From: Candidatus Williamhamiltonella defendens
Lineage (GTDB): Bacteria; Pseudomonadota; Gammaproteobacteria; Enterobacterales; Enterobacteriaceae
DNA length: 64,000 nucleotides
Assembly (NCBI RefSeq): GCF_900699045.1
Contig: NZ_CAADHL010000003.1
Location: 87,430-151,429 of the forward strand
Direction of reading: 5' to 3'
Program-made: the position numbers and the translations under genes
In this document: positions 31,174-41,290 of the stretch, one piece after another
Layout: every line of letters begins with the position of its first letter
How positions within the stretch are numbered: the stretch's first letter is position 1
The notes under the pieces: generated by a model
Told to the model about the DNA's origin: nothing
Databases searched by the model: none
What the model saw: the letters and a program-made list of their open reading frames with translations, nothing else

Positions 31174-32121
31174 GTGACAGAATTAAATCTAAAGCATTTA
31201 AATTCTACCCTGATTTTTATAACAAGTTCTTGGCAAACAAGGGCGATAGGGTTATCTAACGCTATGGAGCAGATGATAAGTCACTAGAAGATAACCCGTT
31301 TATTATCTAAACGAGAGTACATATCCAAAGAGTTATGTCAGGAGGCAATGCTAGTGTTCATGAAATTAAACGTAAAGAGGGGTGTCTTATTTTTGAGGAT
31401 ACAATTATAGAAAAAGTGGGGAGATATTAGAATGAGATCATGTGCTGTTGGCATTATGACCCCGGTAAAAATCTCTCTGTTAAAGAAGTGAATTTGCTCA
31501 ATGCGTTGTATCATACTGATTGCGTATCAATATACTTTACATTTAAAGTAGTCAATGACCTGATTTGATTTTATGCTATTGCCACCCAACAGTGAGGGTG
31601 GAGAAAATAAAAAAATGCACGTGATAATATAAAACTGCGGGATTAATCAGTTAAAATTCACATCAAGAAAACTTCGAATTTATTGTGCAAAAAAGAGGGA
31701 TGTTATCTCTTCTCTGAAAAGAACCGTTGGAGGTGTTGTAGTGAAAAAAGATATGAAGCAGTGGCATTTTATCCGTATTAATTAACTGAAATTATCAGAG
31801 CAAAAAGAATGAGTGAGGCTGTCATAAAAACTTTAAAAAAGAAGTTCTTCTGATTTCAGGGTATTTACAAAAAAAGACACGGCAGCGTGGGATGGTTTTA
31901 TCTGGTGGACAATAGAAAGGTTTCATCAATTCTTACAATCAAATACCTCACTCTCGAAATCACCTACCCGCCTGATTCAAACACAGCACACCCGGGTATT
32001 CACGTTGATCTACTCTGTATTCAAACGAGAATGTTTGAAAATAAAATACACGCTTAATCACTTTTTACTGCCTACCAAATTGTTCGTTAAACCGATTCGG
32101 CAATCTCTGACTAAACTTTAA
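31174..32121 (+). pseudogene. Degraded IS4-family transposase
   Basis: Three readable pieces on the plus strand. First VTELNLKHLNSTLIFITSSW to QMISH, a stop, then KITRLLSKREYISKEL (31174-31330). Next VHEIKRKEGCLIFEDTIIEK, NEIMCCWHYDPGKNLSVKEV and NLLNALYHTDCVSIYFTF (about 31350-31560). Last a C-terminal part WWTIERFHQFLQSN, SKSPTRLIQTQHTRVFTLIY and SVFKRECLKIKY, ending at the TAA at 32121. The middle piece resembles the first catalytic-Asp region of IS4-type DDE transposases and the last resembles their C-terminal region. Many stops and shifts; a large middle part is missing. No clean terminal inverted repeats or target duplication could be seen. It lies at the uppS side of a rearrangement junction. 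Confidence 0.75.
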
Positions 32122-32183
32122 GATCTTTAGAGCTGCATAATCATCAGATAATCACAATTAACGCTTAATTAAAGAACTCATTT

Positions 32184-33275
32184 TTATTTTGGAACTTGCT
32201 GAGTAACACAGTGAATATTTCCCCCACCTAGCAAGACTTCTCGAGCAGAAATACCTGTGATTTGATAATCAGGAAATATTTTTTTAAATATCTTACCGGC
32301 TTCTGTATCATGAGGATCATTAAGTAATGGAAAAACAATTTGATTATTAGTATGTAAAAAATTAATGTAAGATCCAGCTAATCGTTCCCCTGGTTGACGA
32401 GAAGAACCATTTGCAAAAATACCGAGATTTTCCTTTTTCTTCCTATAAAGAGGCGATGGCGCTGGAATTTTCCATATTTTTAAGGAGCGACCTCTGGCAT
32501 CTTTCGCTTGCGATAGCGTTCTATAAGCAGAAAGTGACCGCGAGTATTGTGTATCCTTTACATTGTCTGTCCAATGCAAGGCAACCTCTCCTGGTCTAAC
32601 AAAACAACATATATTGTCTATATGACCATTTGTTTCATCATTACATAATCCCTCAGGCAACCATATAAAATGAGTAACCCCCAAATATTCAATAAGTACT
32701 TTTTCAATATTTGATTGTGTTAAATCTGGATTACGATTCTTGTGAAGTAAGCATTCTGATGTAGTGAGTAACGTACCCTCTCCGTCAGTATGGATAGATC
32801 CCCCTTCTAATATAATTGGCGCTTTATAAAGCGAATAATTATGGAACTGGCTGATTTTTTGGGCTACTTCTTCATCCTTTCTCCAGTCATCATACAGCCC
32901 TCCAGATGCCCCTCCCCAAGCGTTGAATTTCCAATGAACCGACCGAATTTTTGACCCATTTGTAACCATCGTAGGACCCGTATCGCGCACCCAGGCATCG
33001 TCGCTGTTCATTTCTACCAAATTAATCTGAGATGACATGATTTTTTTTGCCTGTGACATAAAAGTAGCCGGCACTCCCATATAAACAGGAGTGGTTTGTG
33101 ATATTGCTTCCGCAATCTGAGCAAATGTTTTTTGTACTGGAAGAGCATGATCACGCCAGTTATCGTGTCGATAGGGCCACAGCATCCATATAGCTTGATT
33201 AACTGCCCACTCCGCAGGCATATAAAATCCGTCTTTTTGAGGTGTGTTAGGTAGATAACATAAAGGAAAAGACAT
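32184..33275 (-). CDS. aguA: Agmatine deiminase
   Basis: Hydrolyses agmatine to N-carbamoylputrescine and ammonia. 363 residues. The guanidine-modifying fold carries all key segments: DDAWVRDTGPT, ILEGGSIHTDGEGT, NDETNGHIDN, and the catalytic cysteine near the C-terminus in LLGGGNIHCVTQQ. The ATG overlaps the aguB stop by one base, with GGAGG inside the end of aguB. Together they form the two-step route from agmatine to putrescine. Confidence 0.95.
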   Translation of the reverse strand: MSFPLCYLPNTPQKDGFYMPAEWAVNQAIWMLWPYRHDNWRDHALPVQKTFAQIAEAISQTTPVYMGVPATFMSQAKKIMSSQINLVEMNSDDAWVRDTGPTMVTNGSKIRSVHWKFNAWGGASGGLYDDWRKDEEVAQKISQFHNYSLYKAPIILEGGSIHTDGEGTLLTTSECLLHKNRNPDLTQSNIEKVLIEYLGVTHFIWLPEGLCNDETNGHIDNICCFVRPGEVALHWTDNVKDTQYSRSLSAYRTLSQAKDARGRSLKIWKIPAPSPLYRKKKENLGIFANGSSRQPGERLAGSYINFLHTNNQIVFPLLNDPHDTEAGKIFKKIFPDYQITGISAREVLLGGGNIHCVTQQVPK

Positions 33276-34168
33276 TATCGCCTCCTTGTCCTTGTTTTGG
33301 CATCACTGGTATTAAGAGTTGTGTACATTTCGGGTCTGCGGTCGCGAAATAGACCCCATGATGACCGTTGAACAGCAATGTTTTTCAAATCAAATTCATA
33401 CACTAAAACTGCTTCTTCTGCTTGAGTGGCCTCGGCAACTATCTCTCCGAGATGGTTTGTAATAAAAGAAGATCCATAAAAAGTGATTTCTAATCCCTCA
33501 ACGTATCGACTGAGTTCTTTTCCAATTCGATTGGAAACAACAATAGGTACCATATTTGCTGCAGCATGACCTTGTTGCACCAAGGTCCAATGGGGCTGAC
33601 TATTGATTGCAGGAAAATTGGGCTCAGAGCCAATAGCAGTAGGATAAAAAATAATCTCCGCACCTTTTAACACAAGGCAACGTGCCGTTTCTGGAAACCA
33701 TTGATCCCAACAGATTCCCACACCTATTTTGGCATACGAGGTGTCCCATACTTGAAACCCGGTATCTCCGGGTGTAAAAAAATGCTTTTCCTGATACCCT
33801 GGGCCATTAGGAATATGTGTCTTTCGGTAGAGATTTAATACAGTGCCATCTGCATTAATGACCACTAGAGAGTTATAATAGACATTGTGAGCAGATTCAA
33901 AAAAACTTAGCGGCAATACAACAGCTAATTCGGCAGCCAGAGTAGAAAAATACTTAATCAAAACACTGCTCTCGACGTTTTCAGCCAAACTATAATGTGC
34001 AGGGTTTTGATCAATACAAAAATACGGAGTGGCAAAGAGCTCCTGAATTAAGATAATCTGAGCACCTTGAGCATGTGCTTTTCGTATTAATTTTTCTGCT
34101 TTCTCAATATTTGTAGGCAAATTCCAAGAGCAAGACATTTGAGTTGCTGCTACTTTGACATGTGTCAT
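33275..34168 (-). CDS. aguB: N-carbamoylputrescine amidase
   Basis: Nitrilase-family enzyme that cleaves N-carbamoylputrescine to putrescine, CO2 and ammonia. 297 residues. The Glu-Lys-Cys triad is visible: Glu in IILIQELFATPYFC, Lys in YRKTHIPNGPGYQEKHFF, Cys in GVGICWDQWFPETARCL. Upstream of and coupled to aguA; downstream of ruvX in the same direction. Confidence 0.95.
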   Translation of the reverse strand: MTHVKVAATQMSCSWNLPTNIEKAEKLIRKAHAQGAQIILIQELFATPYFCIDQNPAHYSLAENVESSVLIKYFSTLAAELAVVLPLSFFESAHNVYYNSLVVINADGTVLNLYRKTHIPNGPGYQEKHFFTPGDTGFQVWDTSYAKIGVGICWDQWFPETARCLVLKGAEIIFYPTAIGSEPNFPAINSQPHWTLVQQGHAAANMVPIVVSNRIGKELSRYVEGLEITFYGSSFITNHLGEIVAEATQAEEAVLVYEFDLKNIAVQRSSWGLFRDRRPEMYTTLNTSDAKTRTRRR

Positions 34169-34211
34169 AAAAAACTATCAATGTAAAAAATAGTTAGATT
34201 TCTTTTTTGTT

Positions 34212-34649
34212 TCACAAGAGACGATCTTGTGCTTTCTTTGAAGAAAACCAGCTTTCCAATATGATGAAGGCAGAAGTGGCATCTACACTACTTTTGTTAA
34301 GTGCGTGATATCCCCCTTTATCAAACAGGTAAGCACGAGCTTCTACTGTACTGAGTCTTTCATCGTGAAAGACGACGTTGATACCAAACCGTCGATATAA
34401 AGCATGACCAAATTGACGGGCACTTTCAGTGATCGGTTGTTGTGTACCATCCATATTTAAGGGAAATCCTACCACCACTAAATCAGGATACCATTCTAAT
34501 AATAATCTTTCTATTTTGATCCAATCCGGAGTGCCATTTTTTGATTTACAGGCTGTTAATGGTCTAGCGGTTTCTGTGATATTTTGACCGATAGCAACAC
34601 CAATACTTTTTGTACCAAAATCAAAAGCAATAATATTGGCCCATCTCAT
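34212..34649 (-). CDS. ruvX: Putative pre-16S rRNA nuclease / Holliday junction resolvase-like YqgF
   Basis: RNase H-fold protein needed for 16S rRNA 5'-end maturation in E. coli. 145 residues. N-terminal [30 protein letters not shown], and the C-terminal [14 protein letters not shown] with an acidic residue. The ATG overlaps the yqgE stop (TAATG). Order gshB-yqgE-ruvX as in E. coli. Confidence 0.94.
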   Translation of the reverse strand: MRWANIIAFDFGTKSIGVAIGQNITETARPLTACKSKNGTPDWIKIERLLLEWYPDLVVVGFPLNMDGTQQPITESARQFGHALYRRFGINVVFHDERLSTVEARAYLFDKGGYHALNKSSVDATSAFIILESWFSSKKAQDRLL

Positions 34650-35206
34650 TAAGCATGCCCTGCTTGTTGCGCAATATGAAAAATATTAATTCCTAGTTTA
34701 CTGGCAGCTTCATACCAGCGATTAGGTATTAGTGTATTAAATAAAATTTCTGTATCTGCTTTTGTGGTTAGCCAGACATTGTCTATTAATTCCTGCTCTA
34801 ACTGACCTTTTTGCCAACCGGTATATCCTACAGCGACCATAATATTTTTAGGTTGTTTTTTTGTACCGAGGGTTTTCAAAATATCTTTTGATGTAGTAAT
34901 CATAGTGTCATCTGAAACATGAATACTAGAATTAAATCCTAATTGTGGAGAATGTAAAATAAAACCTCGATCATCTGACAGGGGGCCTCCGCTCATCACA
35001 GGCTTATTTAAATGTCCTGCATCATGCACCGACGAGATATTTAACTTTTTTAATAACCGTTCTAAGGTAAAACGAGCAACCGGTTGATTAATCATCAAAC
35101 CCATCGCTCCATTTTCATTATGTTCACAGACATAAATCACACTGCGTTCAAAATAAGTATTTTGGAGTAGAGGCATTGCAATAAGAAAATGATGCTGTAA
35201 ATTCAT
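34649..35206 (-). CDS. yqgE: UPF0301 family protein YqgE
   Basis: 185 residues from the ATG at 35206 ([15 protein letters not shown]), identical to the E. coli start; the frame is open further upstream but that part is AT-rich spacer. Conserved blocks [27 protein letters not shown] and [17 protein letters not shown]. Function unknown; conserved with gshB and ruvX. Confidence 0.93.
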   Translation of the reverse strand: MNLQHHFLIAMPLLQNTYFERSVIYVCEHNENGAMGLMINQPVARFTLERLLKKLNISSVHDAGHLNKPVMSGGPLSDDRGFILHSPQLGFNSSIHVSDDTMITTSKDILKTLGTKKQPKNIMVAVGYTGWQKGQLEQELIDNVWLTTKADTEILFNTLIPNRWYEAASKLGINIFHIAQQAGHA

Positions 35207-35331
35207 TGTATTTTTCAAAATTAATATATAAAGATAAAAATTATTAGGTGAGTTGTAGATTAACCATTTTAAATTATTATGAGCGCTAACTATCGAAATA
35301 AAAATCACTCTTATTTATAATGATCTTGATT

Positions 35332-36288
35332 TTAAAATATTTTTTTTTCAATGGCATTCATCAGCATAGCCGTAATAGAAATATGGCACTCGGTTTCAAT
35401 TTCACGAGCACAAGTAGGGCTTGTGACATTAATTTCAATTAAATGGTGGCCAATAATATCCAGGCCAACCAATAATAATCCTCTTTTTTTTAAAATTGGC
35501 CCAATACTATTGGCAATCTTCCAATCACTGTTAGTCAATGGGCGCACTTCACCTTTACCCCCAGCAGCTAAATTACCCCTAGTTTCCCCTTGGGCGGGAA
35601 TGCGTGCCAAGCAATAAGGAACTGGATCACCATCTATGACTAAAACGCGCTTATCACCTTCTGTAATCTCCGGTAAAAATTTTTGCGCCATACACAATTG
35701 ATGCCCATTTTTTGTGAGCGTTTCTAGAATAACAGAAAGATTAGTATCCTCTTTTGTGATCCGGAAAATGGATTCACCACCCATACCATCAAGAGGTTTT
35801 AGAATAATATCTTTTTGTTCTTTATGAAATTTACGAAGCTTTTCCATGTTACTGCTGACCAAGGTGGTTGGTGTGAATGCAGAAAACCAAGAAGTAAATA
35901 ATTTTTCATTACAATCTCGTAAACTTTGTGGTTTGTTAACGACCAGTGTACCTTTGGCTTCTGCTCGTTCTAAAATATAGGTTCCATAAATAAACGCCAT
36001 GTCAAATGGCGGATCTTTACGCATCAAAATCACATCAAGTTGCTCTAATGGTAAATTTGCGTTTTCCCCGTGTTGTGTAAAATAATACCAATTTTTTTCA
36101 TCATGATTCACACTCAGCAAACGGGTTCTCGCCATAGCATCTCCATCTCGTAAAGCAAGATCACCCATTTCCATATAATGTAATTCCCATCCCCTATTTT
36201 GCGCTTCTAACAAAATAGCAAAACTGGTATCTTTTGTAATGTTAATGGAAGATATTGGATCCATCACAATACCCATTTTTTTTATCAT
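35332..36288 (-). CDS. gshB: Glutathione synthetase
   Basis: ATP-grasp ligase joining gamma-glutamylcysteine and glycine. 318 residues. N-terminal KMGIVMDPISSINITKDTS, ATP-binding ILKPLDGMGGESIFRIT and C-terminal NVTSPTCAREIE. It is intact although cysE, needed for new cysteine, is dead: glutathione would be built from imported cysteine or peptides (inference). Confidence 0.96.
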   Translation of the reverse strand: MIKKMGIVMDPISSINITKDTSFAILLEAQNRGWELHYMEMGDLALRDGDAMARTRLLSVNHDEKNWYYFTQHGENANLPLEQLDVILMRKDPPFDMAFIYGTYILERAEAKGTLVVNKPQSLRDCNEKLFTSWFSAFTPTTLVSSNMEKLRKFHKEQKDIILKPLDGMGGESIFRITKEDTNLSVILETLTKNGHQLCMAQKFLPEITEGDKRVLVIDGDPVPYCLARIPAQGETRGNLAAGGKGEVRPLTNSDWKIANSIGPILKKRGLLLVGLDIIGHHLIEINVTSPTCAREIETECHISITAMLMNAIEKKIF

Positions 36289-36304
36289 TTTTTGGTCATC
36301 CCCG

Positions 36305-37036
36305 TTAGCCTAAATCACCAAAACGAACTTGTAGCGCTGTTATTGCAGTCAAAGCGGTAGTTTCCGTACGTAAGACCCGCGGACCTAATGAAATGGGTAA
36401 AAACTCATAATCTGCAGCCATGGCAATCTCGTCATTGGAGAGCCCTCCTTCCGGACCAATCAAAATTCGGACACGGCTGACAGGAGGAATTAAAGTGTTA
36501 ATGCGGTTATTTGCTCTCGGAACAAAATTTAACTTTAAGCTATCATCTTGGTGTGCACACCAGTTATGAAGTGGAAGCGCATTATATATTTTTGGAATTT
36601 TATTCCGCCCACATTGTTCACACGCTGAAACCACGATTTTTTTCCATTGCTGAATTTTTTTTTGGAAACGCTCTTTATCTATTTTGACACCACAGCGTTC
36701 CGAAAACAACGGAGTGACCGAATGAACACCTAATTCCACCGATTTTTGAAGTGTATATTCCATTTTTTTAGAACGACAAAGCACTTGGCCTAAATGTAAA
36801 TACAACGGAGATTCATTATTTTGTAATATGGTTTCTTTCAGCCGAACATACGCTTTTTTTTTATCTATACGAATAATATTCGCCTGAATAATATCATTAC
36901 TATCATGAAACAAATACAAGCTCTGCCCTAGCTTCATACGTAAAACCTTTATGACATGATGAGCGGCTTCCTCGCTCAGTTCAATTTGTGTGTGAGAAAA
37001 GAAAGGATATGGGTGATAAATACGAGGAATGCGCAT
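36305..37036 (-). CDS. rsmE: 16S rRNA m3U1498 methyltransferase
   Basis: SPOUT-class methyltransferase for U1498 in 16S rRNA. Start at 37036 ([14 protein letters not shown]), as in E. coli; 13 upstream in-frame codons overlap thiQ. Knot motifs [20 protein letters not shown] and [20 protein letters not shown]. 243 residues. 16 bases upstream of gshB and 7 bases after thiQ. Confidence 0.95.
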   Translation of the reverse strand: MRIPRIYHPYPFFSHTQIELSEEAAHHVIKVLRMKLGQSLYLFHDSNDIIQANIIRIDKKKAYVRLKETILQNNESPLYLHLGQVLCRSKKMEYTLQKSVELGVHSVTPLFSERCGVKIDKERFQKKIQQWKKIVVSACEQCGRNKIPKIYNALPLHNWCAHQDDSLKLNFVPRANNRINTLIPPVSRVRILIGPEGGLSNDEIAMAADYEFLPISLGPRVLRTETTALTAITALQVRFGDLG

Positions 37037-37043
37037 GTAGTTT

Positions 37044-37757
37044 TCAATCATTTGAAAAAATGGGGTGAATACCAAGAACGCTGGCTTCTGGTCTATTTCC
37101 TATCAGCAGATCGTGAGTAGCGCCATCGTAATAAATTTTACCCTCTACAATTAATAATGTACGTTTAGCAATACGGGCAGCATCTGCTAAATTATGCGAC
37201 ACCATTAATAAAGTAATCTGGTGCTCTGTACAAATTTCATCTAGTAATTGCAATATTTCATGGCGTAGTGCCGGATCTAATGAAGAAAAAGGCTCATCTA
37301 ATAACAAAATAGGTTGACTTCGTAAAAAACAACGAGCTAACGCCGCTCGTTGACGTTGCCCCCCAGAAAGCTGCCCTGGAAGACGCTGTAAATAATTTTC
37401 TATTCCCATTTTTTTAGCAATTTCTAACCGAGATATTTTTTGACTTGATGTTAATTTTAAACTCGGATTCAATCCTAATCCGATATTTTGCTCAATGGTC
37501 AGATGAGAAAATAAATTATTTTCCTGAAATAATATGGATATTGGTCTTTTATCTATGGTGGTGGATGTATGGTTTTGATTATTTAAAAAAATGAGCCCTT
37601 TATCTGCTGTTAAAAATCCAGAAATAAGGTTTAATAAAGTGCTTTTACCTGCACCACTTGGACCAAGAATAGCGACTCTTTCGCTCTGCTTTATTTGAAA
37701 GTTAAAATGCATATGCAACCCGTCATATAAATAGATCACATCTTCAAGAATTAACAT
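37044..37757 (-). CDS. thiQ: Thiamine ABC transporter, ATP-binding protein
   Basis: ATPase of the ThiBPQ importer of thiamine and thiamine phosphates. Start at 37757 ([13 protein letters not shown]), inside the thiP end. Walker [21 protein letters not shown]-loop [11 protein letters not shown], signature [14 protein letters not shown], Walker [14 protein letters not shown], switch His in VSHNLADA. About 237 residues. Confidence 0.95.
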   Translation of the reverse strand: MLILEDVIYLYDGLHMHFNFQIKQSERVAILGPSGAGKSTLLNLISGFLTADKGLIFLNNQNHTSTTIDKRPISILFQENNLFSHLTIEQNIGLGLNPSLKLTSSQKISRLEIAKKMGIENYLQRLPGQLSGGQRQRAALARCFLRSQPILLLDEPFSSLDPALRHEILQLLDEICTEHQITLLMVSHNLADAARIAKRTLLIVEGKIYYDGATHDLLIGNRPEASVLGIHPIFSND

Positions 37758-39372
37758 GGCACCCTGGTAATTTTTCAATAAAAATAAAGATGACAAAACA
37801 CAATAATAAGAGAAGTAAAGCTGTCACTGCTGCATCATTAGTACGATAGGCTCCTATTTGCTGATATAAATAAAAAGGAAGAGTCCGAAAAGGCTCATCA
37901 TTGTTTGGTGAATTTCCCCCGCCAAATACAGCGACGATGCCAAAATCTCCCATGGATAAGACGCAGGAAAAAGCTAACGATTGTGCTAACGGGTGTTTTA
38001 AGGCGAGTAATTCTATCCAGCGTAATCGTTTCATACCTATTACATTCAAAGATAAACATAATTGATGATAACGCTCAGCTAAATCTTGCATTGGATTTTC
38101 CAACACCTTTAATGTATATGGCATTGCCATCAAGGCATTGGTTAAAATAATTAATCCATAAGGAGATTCAGGTAACCCTGTACTATCTTTTAACAATAAA
38201 AAAATTCCAGTCGCCAGAACAATACTAGGAATAACCAGTATCAGCATTCCGCTCATTGTAAGTATATTGGCATAACCGGTAAAACCGTGGGTTTTCAGTT
38301 CACGATGACTCCATAAAAGCATCATGGTAAGTATAAGACAAAGTATTCCTGAACTGATTGACACTTTTAATGACGTGAAAGCCGCCTTCCAAAGTGCGTA
38401 TTGCTTTAGTGATTGCAATAAACCGTGATGGCAGCCATTGATAATAACAGACAGTAAGGGTGGTAACAACAAGAGCAATACTCCACCTATGATTAATATA
38501 TCAACTATTAATTCCCATAGATTATTTTTTGATTGAATCCATAAATATTCATAATGATTATTCACCGCTAACACACCGTTTAGTTTTTCACTTAAAAAAA
38601 ACAGTCCAAGACAAAACACCATTTGTATCAATGATAATAGAGCCGCTCGGTTTAAATTATAGTCATATTGTAATGCCTGATAGATAGCCAATTCTATCGT
38701 TGTTGCTTTTGGTCCACCACCAAGAGAAAGAACGATCGCAAAACTAGCGAAGCAAAGCATGAAGATTAATGCTCCTGTAGGCAAAATTTGACGCCTTAAA
38801 TAAGGCCACTCAACCCATCGAAAATGCTGAAAACCGTTCATGCCAAGTTGAGCCGACAGCTTTTTTTGTTCAATCGGAATATTCTTTAGTGCCTGTAACA
38901 ATAACAGCGTAGCTAAAGGCAAATTAAAAAAAGTATGTCCTAAGAGGATGCCTGTTAAACCATAAGGCGAAAAAGTGTATTGCATACCTATAATAGAAAA
39001 TAGCTGTGATATCCAACCTTCTCGCCCATAAACACTTAGTATTCCAAACACGGCGACTAAAACAGGTAAGACTAATGTCATCGCACAGAGCCTTAAAAAA
39101 AGTTGTTTTCCCAAAAATTGCCGGCGATACAGCGCTCTTGCAACAAAAATAGCGGGTAATATAGATAATAGTGTTGATAATAGCGCTTGCCAGAAGGTGA
39201 ACCAAATCACATGCCATAAATAATGATCATGCCTCAGAGTTTTGATTTCAGTTAAACTGCCATAACTTAAAATACTAAGGACAACCGATAAACTCAAAAG
39301 AATCAATAGAGCTGCTATTACAACACCTGCAGTTAATGAATTAAGATTCAGAGGCTGACGGCGGTTTGCCAT
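37744..39372 (-). CDS. thiP: Thiamine ABC transporter, permease
   Basis: Fused-dimer permease: two BPD_transp_1-type halves with about 12 membrane segments. Start at 39372 ([13 protein letters not shown]), overlapping the thiB end by 25 bases as is common in this operon; an ATG four codons upstream is possible. EAA-type loops are seen around [20 protein letters not shown] and [20 protein letters not shown]. About 542 residues, normal. Confidence 0.95.
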   Translation of the reverse strand: MANRRQPLNLNSLTAGVVIAALLILLSLSVVLSILSYGSLTEIKTLRHDHYLWHVIWFTFWQALLSTLLSILPAIFVARALYRRQFLGKQLFLRLCAMTLVLPVLVAVFGILSVYGREGWISQLFSIIGMQYTFSPYGLTGILLGHTFFNLPLATLLLLQALKNIPIEQKKLSAQLGMNGFQHFRWVEWPYLRRQILPTGALIFMLCFASFAIVLSLGGGPKATTIELAIYQALQYDYNLNRAALLSLIQMVFCLGLFFLSEKLNGVLAVNNHYEYLWIQSKNNLWELIVDILIIGGVLLLLLPPLLSVIINGCHHGLLQSLKQYALWKAAFTSLKVSISSGILCLILTMMLLWSHRELKTHGFTGYANILTMSGMLILVIPSIVLATGIFLLLKDSTGLPESPYGLIILTNALMAMPYTLKVLENPMQDLAERYHQLCLSLNVIGMKRLRWIELLALKHPLAQSLAFSCVLSMGDFGIVAVFGGGNSPNNDEPFRTLPFYLYQQIGAYRTNDAAVTALLLLLLCFVIFIFIEKLPGCHVNS

Positions 39373-40397
39373 AAATTTATCCATTTATTGCGATTTTCTG
39401 CAGTCTCTTTAGAGGAATAAAGCAGTACTTTTTGAGGCTGGATTAATTCATCAAACCCTTTTGGTAGGGTAATTTTTATCACCGGATACATCCAATTCCC
39501 AGTCGCTATATGTTTTTGAAACTCAGGGGTTAAAACAAATTCCATAAAACGCTGCGCCAATTTGGGGTGTTTACTTGTAGCCAATTGAGCAACAGTTTCT
39601 ATTTGTAGATAATGACCTTCTCTAAAGTTTATGGACGCGTATTGATGATTTTTTTCTTCTATTATGTGATAAGCGGGCGATGTGGTGTAGCTCCAGACAA
39701 AATCAGATTCCCCTTTCAAAAATAATCCGTAGGCTTCACTCCAGTTTTTGGTGACGGTTACTGTTTTTGCAGCTAATTTTGTCCACATTTTCGGGGCCTC
39801 AGCACCATATACTTTTTGTATAAAAAATAATAAACCTAAGCCAGGAGTACTGGCGCGTGGATCCTGATAAATCAATCTCCAAGAATTATTGCTATTGAGT
39901 AATTCATATAAACTTTTCGGGGGATCTTTTAATTTATTTTTGTTGTATACAAAAGAAAAATAACCAAAATCATAAGGAATAAAAATTTTACTCTCCCAAT
40001 TTTTTGGTAAATTCATGCGACTAGTATCTAGTTTACTTTCCAAAAATAAACCTGTTTTTTCGGCGGCGACGAGTAGATGATTATCCAACCCTAATACTAT
40101 ATCTGCGGAATTATTTGTGTTTACCATCTTTAAACGATTTAACAAAGAAACGCCATCTTTGAAAGAGACCCATTTCAATTGACAGTCGCAATTTTTTTCA
40201 AAAGATTTTTTAATGCCCGGACCAGCTCCCCAATCGGCTATGAAAGAATCATAAGTATAAATAACTAAAACCGGTTTTTTTGGTTGAGCTTCAATTATGA
40301 TTGGAATACATAAAAATAGAAGTAGAAATTTTTGAGGTCTGCTAAAAATAAATTTTAAAAAAGGAGAAAAGAAAAAAAATAAAATATTAAAAAACAT
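39348..40397 (-). CDS. thiB: Thiamine-binding periplasmic protein
   Basis: Extracytoplasmic solute-binding protein (TbpA). I use the ATG at 40397, six bases after GGAG; an in-frame TTG lies 12 bases upstream. The N-terminal region is unusually long and Phe-rich before the signal-peptide end near IIIEAQPKKP, about 20 residues more than E. coli. The mature part has VIYTYDSFIADWGAGPGIKK, WVSFKDGVSLLNRL and GNWMYPVIKITLP. The TPP riboswitch found upstream of thiBPQ in E. coli is not visible; the DNA upstream is hofC relic. Confidence 0.94.
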   Translation of the reverse strand: MFFNILFFFFSPFLKFIFSRPQKFLLLFLCIPIIIEAQPKKPVLVIYTYDSFIADWGAGPGIKKSFEKNCDCQLKWVSFKDGVSLLNRLKMVNTNNSADIVLGLDNHLLVAAEKTGLFLESKLDTSRMNLPKNWESKIFIPYDFGYFSFVYNKNKLKDPPKSLYELLNSNNSWRLIYQDPRASTPGLGLLFFIQKVYGAEAPKMWTKLAAKTVTVTKNWSEAYGLFLKGESDFVWSYTTSPAYHIIEEKNHQYASINFREGHYLQIETVAQLATSKHPKLAQRFMEFVLTPEFQKHIATGNWMYPVIKITLPKGFDELIQPQKVLLYSSKETAENRNKWINLWQTAVSL

Positions 40398-40415
40398 AAA
40401 CAGCTCCAAAAATAA

Positions 40416-41290
40416 TCATTTAATAACATACCTTAATTGAAAAACAGGCACATAAATTACGATAATGAGAATACTCACAATAATACCCGCTATCAACATT
40501 AAAATAGGCTCAATCATTTGTGTGACATGTGCTGCTAATTCTTATGTTGGTTTTTGATACAAAGTTTCTAGTTTTTCCAAAAAATATCCAATGATCCAGA
40601 TTTTTCTCCTACTCGAATAAACTGTTGACATAAAACAGGGAATAATTGATAGGAAAATCATTCCTTTTGTTACGATAAGGCATCATAAAAAGTCTCAGCT
40701 CAGCCATCACTTCTTGTCTGAAGTTTTGTAAAATGCAGCGCCAGATAGAAATATTCATATCTTTAGTCAAAACCTGAAAACTGTTCATTAAAGATAAGCC
40801 TACTTGTAAAAGTAGTGGCTAACTGACACGGAAATTTAATTAAATATTCTTTTTGCCAATAAATTTAAGTCATGCTTTTATAAAATTTGATACTTATGGA
40901 CTGTAGTCCACTTTAAATGATATTTTTGTAACCGGGATGAGTTTGTATCCCTAAAGACATACCTTCTTCTAATGAACCATTTTTATGAATTGCTTTCTGT
41001 TTATATAATCGATGATCTTTCATGAAATTATTCCATTTTAATTTATACAACCAAAACACAATAAATCTTATCAACGATAGATATACCTTGTGCGACTAGT
41101 GATAAAGCTGCTTTTAATAATGTAATATTCTCTTTTTTTGAGGATTTGCTCTAATTTTAATGTGTCAGTGTCAGCATTATCAATAGCCTATTTTATTTCA
41201 GTGTTCATTACCAGCATTTTATAAATGCCAATACAACTATAATAGCTATCACAACATTGTTCACGTCCTTCGGAAATACAATGATGCAAA
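40416..41290 (-). pseudogene. hofC: hofC pseudogene (type IV pilus / type II secretion inner-membrane protein, PilC-like)
   Basis: The minus strand ends with a PilC-like C-terminus, AAHVTQMIEPILMLIAGII followed by VSILIIVIYVPVFQLRYVIK and a stop at 40416. Upstream the frame is broken repeatedly and only short stretches can be followed. Position directly after the hofB relic agrees with the E. coli order ppdD-hofB-hofC. Length compressed to under 900 bases against about 1200. Confidence 0.8.

Noticed and set aside
40685..40715. AGTCTCAGCTCAGCC as a possible THI-box half on the minus strand (CTGAGA type word)
   Set aside because: The word falls in the hofC relic, and on the minus strand reads GGCTGAGCTGAGACT without the second conserved half of the aptamer.
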